Shown: positions 56,546 to 64,000 of the stretch, piece by piece
Position numbering within the stretch: the first letter of the stretch is position 1
Layout: each line of letters opens with the position of its first letter
Assembly (NCBI GenBank): GCA_027452205.1
Contig: DAIDGV010000024.1
Coordinates: 280,750-344,749, forward strand
Reading direction: 5' to 3'
Source of the DNA: a candidate division FCPU426 bacterium
Lineage (GTDB): Bacteria; Oederibacteriota; Muellerivitia; Muellerivitales; Muellerivitaceae
Length of the DNA: 64,000 nt
Made by a program: the position numbers and the translations under genes
The notes under the pieces: model-generated
The model's database searches: none
Told to the model about the DNA's origin: nothing
Seen by the model: only the letters and a program-made list of their open reading frames with translations

Positions 56546-58126
56546 ATGAAAGATTTCCTCGACCGGTCCCTCAAAAAGATCACGGACGCTTCCATCCGGG
56601 CCGCTGAGCGGGCCCAAAAACTGGACAGTTTCTCCCACATCACCACCAAAGAATCCCTCCTGGAACTAGTGGGCAAAAAACTCAAGGACCGCAAGATCGT
56701 CCTTGTCTCCAACCGCGAGCCCTATGCCCATGTGTTCCAGGGGGACCGGATCAAGGTCATCCGCAACGCCGGCGGGTTGACCATCGCCCTGGATTCCATC
56801 GCCCGGGCCTTCCATGCCGTCTGGGTCTGCTACGGCGGCGCCAACGCCGACTTCAAGGTCACTGATCCCCAGGGCCTGGTCTCCGTGCCGCCCGGCGAGG
56901 AAAGCTACCAAATCAAGCGCATCCGGCTCAACCGCCAGGAAGAGCGGGGCTTTTATGAGGGCTTTTCCAATGAGACCCTTTGGCCCCTCTGCCATGTCTG
57001 CTATGTCCGCCCCAAGTTCACCCCTTCGGATTGGGACACTTATGACGCGGTCAACCTCAAGTTCGCCCGGGCCGTGGCTCAGACCGCCGAGAAGGACAGC
57101 CTCATCTTCCTGCAGGACTATCACCTTTGCCGTGTAGCCTATCACCTCAAGACCCTGCGGCCCGATCTGATCACGGTGCTTTTCTGGCATATCCCCTGGC
57201 CCAACCCCGAGATCTTCCGCATCCTTCCCTGGAAGAAGGAGATCCTGGAAGGTCTCCTCGCCAATGACATCTTGGGCTTCCATTTGAAATACCACGCCGA
57301 GAACTTCCAGGAGACCGTGGGAATGGAACTGGAATGTCGTATCGATTGGGAACTGTCCAGGGTTGAACGGGGCGAGCAGGTGACCCGGGTGCGGAGCTAT
57401 CCCATTTCCATCGACTTCGAGGACATTTACCGGCAGTCCGGGTCCCTGGCGGCCCTCAAGGCCGGTTCCGAGTTGGCGGTGGAACAGCGGTTCCAAGGAC
57501 TGAAGCTCATTCTCGGCGTGGACCGATTGGATTACACCAAGGGCATTCCTGAACGCCTCGACGCCTTCGACCGGTTATTGATCGCCCATCCTGAGTATCT
57601 GGGTAAGGTCAAGTTGGTACAGATCGGCGTGCCCAGCCGGACGGGCCTGGAGGACTATCAACAGGTGGTCACCAACATTGAGAACCGCTGCGCCGAGTTG
57701 AACGGCCGTTACGGCCAGGAAGATTGGGAACCTGTGCTTTTCCTCAAGGGGCACCAGGATTTCAACACCCTGCTGCCCTATTACCGATTGGCCGATGTTT
57801 GTGTGGTCAGTTCCCTGCATGACGGCATGAACCTGGTAGCCAAGGAATTCGTGGCCGCCTCGGACAACGACAAGGGCGTGCTGGTGTTATCCCGTTTTAC
57901 CGGCGCCGCCCGGGAACTGGAGCAGGCCCTGCTGGTGAACCCCTATGACACCTTGGCCTTCGCCGAAACCCTTCACCAGGCCCTTGTCATGCCCGCCGAG
58001 GAACAGAAAGCCCGCCTGACCCGCATGCGCAATACCATCGCTGAGAACAATATCTACTCCTGGGCCCAGGCGATCCTGTCGGACATCATCCGGCTGGCCG
58101 AAGACCAAGTCTTGGTGAAAAGCTGA
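56546..58126 (+). CDS. otsA: GT20 synthase, trehalose-6-phosphate or glucosylglycerol-phosphate type
   Basis: SNREPYAHV, RNAGGLTIALDSIA, QDYHLCRVAYHLK, GVDRLDYTKGIPERLDAFDRLL, SSLHDGMNLVAKEFVA. Confidence 0.85.
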   Translation: MKDFLDRSLKKITDASIRAAERAQKLDSFSHITTKESLLELVGKKLKDRKIVLVSNREPYAHVFQGDRIKVIRNAGGLTIALDSIARAFHAVWVCYGGANADFKVTDPQGLVSVPPGEESYQIKRIRLNRQEERGFYEGFSNETLWPLCHVCYVRPKFTPSDWDTYDAVNLKFARAVAQTAEKDSLIFLQDYHLCRVAYHLKTLRPDLITVLFWHIPWPNPEIFRILPWKKEILEGLLANDILGFHLKYHAENFQETVGMELECRIDWELSRVERGEQVTRVRSYPISIDFEDIYRQSGSLAALKAGSELAVEQRFQGLKLILGVDRLDYTKGIPERLDAFDRLLIAHPEYLGKVKLVQIGVPSRTGLEDYQQVVTNIENRCAELNGRYGQEDWEPVLFLKGHQDFNTLLPYYRLADVCVVSSLHDGMNLVAKEFVAASDNDKGVLVLSRFTGAARELEQALLVNPYDTLAFAETLHQALVMPAEEQKARLTRMRNTIAENNIYSWAQAILSDIIRLAEDQVLVKS

Positions 58127-58128
58127 CC

Positions 58129-58911
58129 ATGACCTCTTCTCTTTTCCCCACACCTCAGGCGGCCCATCCCCTTTCGGTCTTTTGGCGGCCCCGCCCCCTG
58201 CTCCTCTCCTTGGATTTCGACGGTACCCTGGCGCCCATCGCCCCCATGCCGACCCAGGCCCGCGTACCCCGCGCCACCGGGCGCCTCCTTTTGACCTTGG
58301 CTCAAAGACCCGGTACTCATCTGGCCTTTCTGAGCGGCCGGGCCTTGTCGGACCTGAAAAAGAAGGTTGTCCTCCAAGGGGCCCTTTATATCGGCAATCA
58401 CGGCCTGGATTTCTCCCCCTCTTCCCTGGGCTGGAATGGGGAGGCCAAAGAACGATGGCATCACGTTTCCCGCCGGGCCCGCGAAAAGCTCTTGCCTGTC
58501 CTGCGGCGCTGGCCAAAAGCCCTTTTGGAAGATAAGGACCTGGACCTGAGCCTTCATTACCGGACCTTGCCCACCGGCCAGGTACGACCTCTCCTGGTCG
58601 AGGCTTCCCGGTCGCTCCAGGGCCTGCCAGTGGTCTGCCGTAAGGGTAAGAAGGTGCTGGAACTTCGGCCCCAGGGCGCACCCAGCAAAGCCCAGGCCCT
58701 GGCCCGATTGATGGCCCGCTACCACATCCGGAAAAAGAAGGGTTTGTGCCTGCATATCGGCGATGACCGGACCGACGAGGATGTTTTCCGCGCTTTCGCC
58801 AATCAGCGGAATTTTATCGGCATAAAGGTGGGCGCGGGCAAAACCCTCGCCCAATACCGGCTGAGGAACACCCGGGAAGTCCGGCGGTTCCTCCGTCTAT
58901 TAACGGGATGA
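58129..58911 (+). CDS. otsB: Trehalose-phosphatase family protein
   Basis: LLLSLDFDGTLAPIAPMP, FLSGRALSDLKKKV, LCLHIGDDRTDEDVFRAF. Confidence 0.92.
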   Translation: MTSSLFPTPQAAHPLSVFWRPRPLLLSLDFDGTLAPIAPMPTQARVPRATGRLLLTLAQRPGTHLAFLSGRALSDLKKKVVLQGALYIGNHGLDFSPSSLGWNGEAKERWHHVSRRAREKLLPVLRRWPKALLEDKDLDLSLHYRTLPTGQVRPLLVEASRSLQGLPVVCRKGKKVLELRPQGAPSKAQALARLMARYHIRKKKGLCLHIGDDRTDEDVFRAFANQRNFIGIKVGAGKTLAQYRLRNTREVRRFLRLLTG

Positions 58912-58939
58912 AGGCAGCGACCATTTTAAGGAGGACAGG

Positions 58940-59641
58940 ATGGATATGACCGTGACGGCAACAGCGACCCCGACGAACCTTTGGACCTTACCCTTGCAGC
59001 AACTGGCGTCCGATTGGGGCGATATGGCTCCCAAAATATTGTCGGCCCTGGTGGTCTTGGCCGGAGGGCTGGCCTTAGCCTGGTTGATCCGGGCCCTCAC
59101 CCTGGGCGCCTTCAAGGTGCTCAAGCTCGATGCCCGGCTGCAGAACCTCTGGCTCTTCCGCTTTTGGACCCGGGGCATGGGCGGCCACGGGCCTTCCGAG
59201 ACCCTCTCCTCCTTTTTCTTTTATCTGGTCCTCTTCGTGACCATCCTGCTTTCCATCCATCTCATCGGCGTGGATGGCGGCGAGAAGATCCTCTCTTCTC
59301 TGCTCGGCGTGGTACCCCGGGTGCTCAGTTTTATGCTCATCCTTTTTCTGGGCGCGCTCCTGGCCATGTTTTTCTCGGTCATCGGCCAATTCATCCTGGC
59401 CGGGTCCCGGGCCCAGCACCCCGCCTTCTGGGGCAAGGTCATCGCCTGGGGCACTTTCGGCATGACCGTCATGTTCTCGCTGGAACCTTTGGGGTTGGTG
59501 GGAAATTTCCTCACCGTGGCCGTCTATATCGTCTTCGGTGTCATCGGCCTGGCGGCGGCCATCGCTTTCGGTCTGGGCTGCAAGGATTTGGCCCGGGAAT
59601 TCATCATCGAATTGCTCAAGGACAACGGAGCGAACGACTAG
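58940..59641 (+). CDS. Membrane protein with conserved TM-helix repeats, MscS-associated type
   Basis: PKILSALVVLAGGLALAWLIRALTLGAFKVLKLD, GLAAAIAFGLGCKDLAREFIIE; no clear MscS beta domain. Confidence 0.7.
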   Translation: MDMTVTATATPTNLWTLPLQQLASDWGDMAPKILSALVVLAGGLALAWLIRALTLGAFKVLKLDARLQNLWLFRFWTRGMGGHGPSETLSSFFFYLVLFVTILLSIHLIGVDGGEKILSSLLGVVPRVLSFMLILFLGALLAMFFSVIGQFILAGSRAQHPAFWGKVIAWGTFGMTVMFSLEPLGLVGNFLTVAVYIVFGVIGLAAAIAFGLGCKDLAREFIIELLKDNGAND

Positions 59642-59649
59642 GAGCCTTC

Positions 59650-60390
59650 ATGGAACCTTTCGTCTTCAGGACTTCGGTCGAATCCATCCAGCTCACGGGC
59701 CTCAAGGCCGCCAGCCTGCGGGAGCTCAACGAAGGGCTGGAAAAGACCGATGGCTCCTCCGTTTATCACCACACCCACCGCTTTTACCGCAATTACGCTT
59801 TCCTGAACTCCTCCAACCGGTCCGACTTCGACCTTTGGGTGGGGGATAATTTGAAGGAAGCGGAAGTTTCCGAGCGGATGAGCGCCTTGGACCTGCGCGA
59901 TTACATCACCCTCGCCGACCTGCGCCAGGCTTTGTTGGCGACCCTGGAACCTTTGAAGGATGTTCCCGGGCGATGGGATCGGCAGGTACCGCCGGGGATG
60001 GAGTTCCATTTTTGTAGGTCCGTCAGTCTGGTGCTTCCCGCCGGTCATGAGGCCGGTAACCTGGAGGAGTTCATCGCCGCGATTGAGAAGGTGGATGTGG
60101 GCTGCCTTTATCATCACCTCATTGAGGCCCCCCTTCACAGCGCCGAGGGCGGGCGTTCCAATCACTTTTCCGGTTGGCTAAGGGCCCAGGGGTTTCCCAA
60201 GGAAGCCCAGGCCGTAGCCGACATCGACCCTTATCGGGGGAACCTGGAGGACCTCCGGCAGGAAGTGCTGGGGATCTTCCAGGCGCGTCAGTTGGGGGCC
60301 ATCCTTAAACGGGCCGTAGGCCGGCTTTCCCGGGAAACCGCCGGTGAACCCGCCGCCCAATGGCTGCGCCATTGGCGCCAGGAGGGTTGA
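59650..60390 (+). CDS. DUF5752-like protein
   Basis: VFRTSVESIQLTGLKAASLRELNEGLEKTDGSSVYHHTHRFYRNY; ATG 59650 chosen over the long listed ORF. Confidence 0.72.
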   Translation: MEPFVFRTSVESIQLTGLKAASLRELNEGLEKTDGSSVYHHTHRFYRNYAFLNSSNRSDFDLWVGDNLKEAEVSERMSALDLRDYITLADLRQALLATLEPLKDVPGRWDRQVPPGMEFHFCRSVSLVLPAGHEAGNLEEFIAAIEKVDVGCLYHHLIEAPLHSAEGGRSNHFSGWLRAQGFPKEAQAVADIDPYRGNLEDLRQEVLGIFQARQLGAILKRAVGRLSRETAGEPAAQWLRHWRQEG

Positions 60391-61632
60391 ATGTCCTCAC
60401 CTTATTCCGCTTACCGTTCCATCATCGGAAAGGCCGAACACGACCTCATTGCCCGGTTGGCCCAAAGGCTGGAGGGCCGCTCCCTGGCCATGGTCAATTC
60501 CACCCGGGATGGCGGCGGCGTAGCCGAGATCCTGCGTAATATGGTCCCCCTCTTGAACGAGATCGGCGTGCCGACCGATTGGGAGATCATCGAAGGCCGA
60601 CCTGACTTTTTCGGTATGACCAAGACCCTGCATAACGCCCTGCATGGGCGGCCTGAACCCCTGACCGCGGCCATGATCGACGCCTACTGGGAAGTAAGCC
60701 GGATGAACGCCGGCAAGCTGGCGGATAAATTGGACAAGCCCCTGGTCTTCATCCACGACCCCCAGCCCGCCGGGCTCTTGCGCGATCTCCGCAAACCGGG
60801 CCAAAAATGGGTCTATCGTTGTCACGTGGACGTTTCGAACCCCTTCCCACCGGCTTGGGATTTTCTCGGACCGATCGTGACCAATTATGACGCCTCGGTC
60901 TTTTCCCACCCCAGTTTCGCCCAGAAGATGGTCAACCCCCAGTTCCTCATCGCGCCCTCCATTGATCCGCTGACGGATAAGAACAAACCCATCCCCCCGG
61001 AATTCGTGCAGAAGACCCTGCGTCGCTTTCAATTGGACCCGAAACGGCCTCTCCTCACGCAGGTGTCCCGGTTCGATAAATTAAAGGATCCCATCGGCGT
61101 CATCGCGGCTTACCGTCTGGTGAAGAAAACCCATCCCCGGGTACAGCTCCTCCTGGCGGGCGGCGCGGCCTCCGACGACCCCGAGTCGGTGCATATCCTT
61201 CCAGCCATCCAGGAAGCCGCGGGCAAGGACCCGGATATCCATGTACTGGACCTTCCGCCTTTTTCCGATCTGGAGATCAATGCCCTTCAACGGGCTAGCT
61301 CGGTGGTGCTGCAAAAATCGCTCAAGGAAGGTTTCGCGCTGACGGTGACCGAGGCGTTATGGAAGGAAAGGCCGGTGGTGGCCATGGCCGTGGGCGGTAT
61401 TCCCCTGCAAGTGCTGGATCACAAGACCGGGTATCTGGTGCACACCGTGGAAGGCACCGCCACCGCCATTCGGCGGGTCTTGGACCATCCCGAAGAAGCC
61501 GCGGTCCTGGCAAGGAACGGCCGCAAACATGTCCTGCAGAACTTCCTGATCACCCGTCACATGAGGGAATACCTGAGCATGTTCCTGTCGGTGCTGCACC
61601 CCGGTCAGGCAATCGTCCGGTTCGGGGCTTAA
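60391..61632 (+). CDS. treT: GT4 trehalose synthase (TreT)-like glycosyltransferase
   Basis: MVNSTRDGGGVAEILRNMVPLLNEIGVPTDWEIIEGRPDFFGMTKTLHNALHG; C-terminal KEGFALTVTEALWKERPVVAMAVGGIPLQ. Confidence 0.85.
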   Translation: MSSPYSAYRSIIGKAEHDLIARLAQRLEGRSLAMVNSTRDGGGVAEILRNMVPLLNEIGVPTDWEIIEGRPDFFGMTKTLHNALHGRPEPLTAAMIDAYWEVSRMNAGKLADKLDKPLVFIHDPQPAGLLRDLRKPGQKWVYRCHVDVSNPFPPAWDFLGPIVTNYDASVFSHPSFAQKMVNPQFLIAPSIDPLTDKNKPIPPEFVQKTLRRFQLDPKRPLLTQVSRFDKLKDPIGVIAAYRLVKKTHPRVQLLLAGGAASDDPESVHILPAIQEAAGKDPDIHVLDLPPFSDLEINALQRASSVVLQKSLKEGFALTVTEALWKERPVVAMAVGGIPLQVLDHKTGYLVHTVEGTATAIRRVLDHPEEAAVLARNGRKHVLQNFLITRHMREYLSMFLSVLHPGQAIVRFGA

Positions 61633-61635
61633 CGG

Positions 61636-62874
61636 CTATTTCAATCGGTCATCGCATTCCTGGATCTTGCTTTTGGCTTCCTCGGCCAGGGCCCGGTTAT
61701 TGGGGATGGCCAGATCTGGGTGGGCTTTCACCACGAAATTGAACTGGTCCTTGGCCTCCAAATAACGGCCCAGGTGCATCAGCGCGATACCCCAATTCTC
61801 GTGGATGGTCGTTTCATGGCCATCCAACTGGGCGGCCTTCTTGAACTTATCGACTGCGTCCTTGGATTGTTCCTCGCAGTCCAAAGCCACCCCCCAGTTG
61901 TTATAGGCCTGGGCGTCCTTGGGATTGAGGGACAGCGCCTGCTTGCAGGCGGCGATGGATTCGGGGATATGCCCCTGCTGGCACAGCGCCTTGGCCCACT
62001 CGTCATAAGCGGGCCCATAGTTCGGGTCCATGGAAAGCATCATCTTGTTGCAGATGTCGATGGCCTGGGGGTATTTTTTCTCCGCGATCAGCACCGAAGC
62101 CCAGCATAGATAAGGTTCCATCCGGTGTTCGTCCAGCGCAATGGATCGGTCGAACATCGAGACCGCCTCGTCGGGCTGGTCCAAGTTGGCCAGGGCCATG
62201 CCGTAGGACTCATAGGTTTCCGGATTCTTGGGGTCATACTTGATGGACTTCTTGAACTTGGTCACCGCCAGCTCGAAATTGCCCAGGTGACAAGCGGTGC
62301 GGCCCCAGTCCCGGAAGGTTTCGGCGTTGTAGGGGTCCATCTCCAGCAATTTCACGTAAACGCTCACCGCTTCGTCCAAGCGGCCCATGTGGGCCAGGGC
62401 CCGGCCCAAAGAGTGATAAGGCTTGATGTAATTAGGATCCAGTTGGATCGCCGCGCGGAACTTGGGAATCGACTCGTCCCAGAATCCGCCTTCCGAAAGC
62501 ATGGACCCCCAAAGATAGAACCCCGCCTTGTAGGTCGGGTAATGGGCGATCTCTTGCATGAACATTTGATCGGATTTTTTGGTGTCGCCTAACTTGCCCA
62601 GCGAATAGGCCCAAGCGCCGTAAGCGTCCGGATTGGTGGTTTTCAGTTCCAGGGCCTTCTTGGCCTTCTCGATCGCTTCGTGATATTGCCCGATCGCCAC
62701 CAAGGCTGAGGCCCAGGAAGCGTAAAGATCCCCGTCGTTGGGATGACTGGGCGCGAATTCTTCACAATGCTGGATGATCTGGTGGGCCTGCGTGATCGGG
62801 TCCTCGACCGCGCGAAGCAGTGATGGGGTTAAAAGGAGCAGGACAAAGAAGAAAGTTTGGATTCGTTGGACCAA
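61636..62874 (-). CDS. Secreted TPR-repeat protein
   Basis: Repeated TPR motifs; TTG start at 62874 (LVQRIQTFFFVLLLLTPSLLRA) chosen because the longer ORF crosses a terminator. Confidence 0.75.
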   Translation of the reverse strand: MVQRIQTFFFVLLLLTPSLLRAVEDPITQAHQIIQHCEEFAPSHPNDGDLYASWASALVAIGQYHEAIEKAKKALELKTTNPDAYGAWAYSLGKLGDTKKSDQMFMQEIAHYPTYKAGFYLWGSMLSEGGFWDESIPKFRAAIQLDPNYIKPYHSLGRALAHMGRLDEAVSVYVKLLEMDPYNAETFRDWGRTACHLGNFELAVTKFKKSIKYDPKNPETYESYGMALANLDQPDEAVSMFDRSIALDEHRMEPYLCWASVLIAEKKYPQAIDICNKMMLSMDPNYGPAYDEWAKALCQQGHIPESIAACKQALSLNPKDAQAYNNWGVALDCEEQSKDAVDKFKKAAQLDGHETTIHENWGIALMHLGRYLEAKDQFNFVVKAHPDLAIPNNRALAEEAKSKIQECDDRLK

Positions 62875-62915
62875 TTTTCCGGCCTTTCCCAGTGGTCTAG
62901 GAACCCTATTAAACC

Positions 62916-62950
62916 AAAAAAAAGGGCCCCAGGAAAAAATCCTTGGGCCC
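62916..62950 (-). terminator. Rho-independent terminator after outer-membrane protein gene
   Basis: A8 then GGGCCCCAGGA-AAAAA-TCCTTGGGCCC (plus strand). Confidence 0.85.
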
Positions 62951-62966
62951 TGGGTTAAAGTCTTTA

Positions 62967-63521
62967 CTAGAAGAGGGAATAACCCAGCAAAAGGTCGAAG
63001 CTGCGGTTCTGGATATTGGTGTCCGTGGTCACATTGGTCAGGCCTATTTCCCAACGGCCGCTCAAGGACAAGGCGTCCACGCTCACCTCAAAACCCACGA
63101 TGCCGCCCCAATCCGTCGAGGCGGGGTTGGTAATGACCCCGTTCTGGGCCTGGGCCAGGGTGTTGAAAGCCGCGTAAGGACCGATCAGCAAAGTAGGGTT
63201 AAGAATAGGAATGCCGAAGGAGAACTTGGCCAGCACCGGCACTTCGATGTAATCCAGTTCAAAATTGCTGGCACCGCCCAGGCTCTGGGCTCCTTTGCGG
63301 ATATAAAGGCATTCGGGTTGAATGGCGAAATTGGCGAACCCCACGTTCACGAAAGCGCCCCCGGCCAAGCCCAGGCGGTTACCTTGGATCTGGCTGGCAT
63401 CCGAATTCACGAATGAAGAGGTCGCCTCGCCCGCTTCCACACCCAGGTGGATCGATTGGGCTTGGGCCGAAGCCGCCCCCAAAACCAAAAGCAGCGCGGA
63501 CAGCAGGACTTTTAATTTCAT
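62967..63521 (-). CDS. Outer-membrane beta-barrel (PorT-like) protein
   Basis: Signal peptide MKLKVLLSALLLVLGAASAQAQ; GVEAGEATSSF, LDYIEVPVLAKFSFGIPILNPTLLIGPYAAFN. Confidence 0.8.
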   Translation of the reverse strand: MKLKVLLSALLLVLGAASAQAQSIHLGVEAGEATSSFVNSDASQIQGNRLGLAGGAFVNVGFANFAIQPECLYIRKGAQSLGGASNFELDYIEVPVLAKFSFGIPILNPTLLIGPYAAFNTLAQAQNGVITNPASTDWGGIVGFEVSVDALSLSGRWEIGLTNVTTDTNIQNRSFDLLLGYSLF

Positions 63522-63642
63522 GATCAACTCCTTGGCAAAAATTAAAAAAACCATTAACGACAACCACCATCTTAACCGCCGATCACTTCTGATAAACGCC
63601 GCGGTTTCTTTTTGATTCTTAAAAAGTATAGTCCAAATAAAA

Positions 63643-63669
63643 AAGCCCGGAAGGGATTCTTCCGGGCTT
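63643..63669 (-). terminator. Rho-independent terminator after gnd
   Basis: AAGCCCGGAAG-GGATT-CTTCCGGGCTT with A tract on the plus strand. Confidence 0.9.
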
Positions 63670-63691
63670 AAAAGCGTTGTTTAACAGGCTT

Positions 63692-64000
63692 TTACTTCGT
63701 CTTCGACAGCCAGTCCGTATGCACAAAACCCCGTTCCGGATGGTCCACCCTTTCGTAGGTGTGGGCCCCGAAGAAGTCCCGCTGGGCCTGGGTCAGGTTC
63801 TGCGGCAGGTTCGCGGTGCGGTAAGCGTCGAAGTAGGCCAAGCTGGCGCTGAAGGCCGGCGTGGGGATACCGTTGGAAACCGCCACCGAGATGACCTTGC
63901 GCCAATTGGCTTGGGTCGATTCGATCTGCTTCTTGAAGGATTCATCCAACAAGAGCGACTGCAGGTCGCCTTTGCGTTCGTAAGCCTTCATGATCTCGTC
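63692..64000 (-). CDS. gnd: 6-phosphogluconate dehydrogenase C-terminal part, cut by window end
   Basis: AVSNGIPTPAFSASLAYFDAYRTANLPQNLTQAQRDFFGAHTYERVDHPERGFVHTDW. Confidence 0.93.
   Translation of the reverse strand, partial: DEIMKAYERKGDLQSLLLDESFKKQIESTQANWRKVISVAVSNGIPTPAFSASLAYFDAYRTANLPQNLTQAQRDFFGAHTYERVDHPERGFVHTDWLSKTK

Noticed and set aside
58981-59649. N-terminal part of listed ORF 58981-60390
   Set aside because: It is an alternative frame of the TM-protein gene 58940-59641; the DUF5752 protein most likely starts at ATG 59650.
62875-63054. N-terminal extension of the TPR ORF
   Set aside because: It crosses a clear terminator hairpin and lacks a signal peptide at its start; TTG 62874 gives a proper signal-like N-terminus.
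1-64000. CRISPR arrays, tRNA/rRNA genes, transposases, prophage genes
   Set aside because: Looked for regularly spaced direct repeats, cloverleaf-like sequences and DDE/tyrosine recombinase motifs in the ORFs; none was convincing by eye.

Overview
This 64 kb bacterial chromosomal window is mostly housekeeping genes, GC-moderate to GC-rich, with a few AT-rich patches. No rRNA, tRNA, CRISPR array or transposase was recognised. Main blocks: two acyltransferase-3 paralogues; moeB-rhodanese; aminotransferases plus a methionine-salvage pair (mtnB, mtnD-like); queG; a NUDIX-DUF309 fusion; mqnD-like; two tandem HAD paralogues; a double-length divergent ThyX; an AAA+/VWA pair; two MFS transporters; cstA; an AT-rich island with a SIR2-like gene broken by one in-frame TAA; a fatty acid desaturase; sdhCAB; a ferredoxin-NADP reductase, tetra-cluster ferredoxin and 2-oxoacid:ferredoxin oxidoreductase block; a complete 14-subunit nuoA-N operon with one extra small ORF; and a divergent GT20/otsB/TM/DUF5752/treT-like osmolyte operon. 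The least ordinary signals are: (1) an unannotated 18-aa lysine-rich ORF with its own strong SD and terminator; (2) several families of palindromic intergenic elements, three of them inside the nuo operon exactly where its gene spacing expands; (3) two CRP-consensus palindromes in the nuo/ots divergent region, one abutting the -35 of a predicted nuo promoter; (4) the nonsense-interrupted SIR2 gene and a homopolymer-frameshifted DUF3052 gene; (5) the double ThyX whose signature motif looks split between its halves. All functional calls come from reading the sequence by eye; no database search was run.
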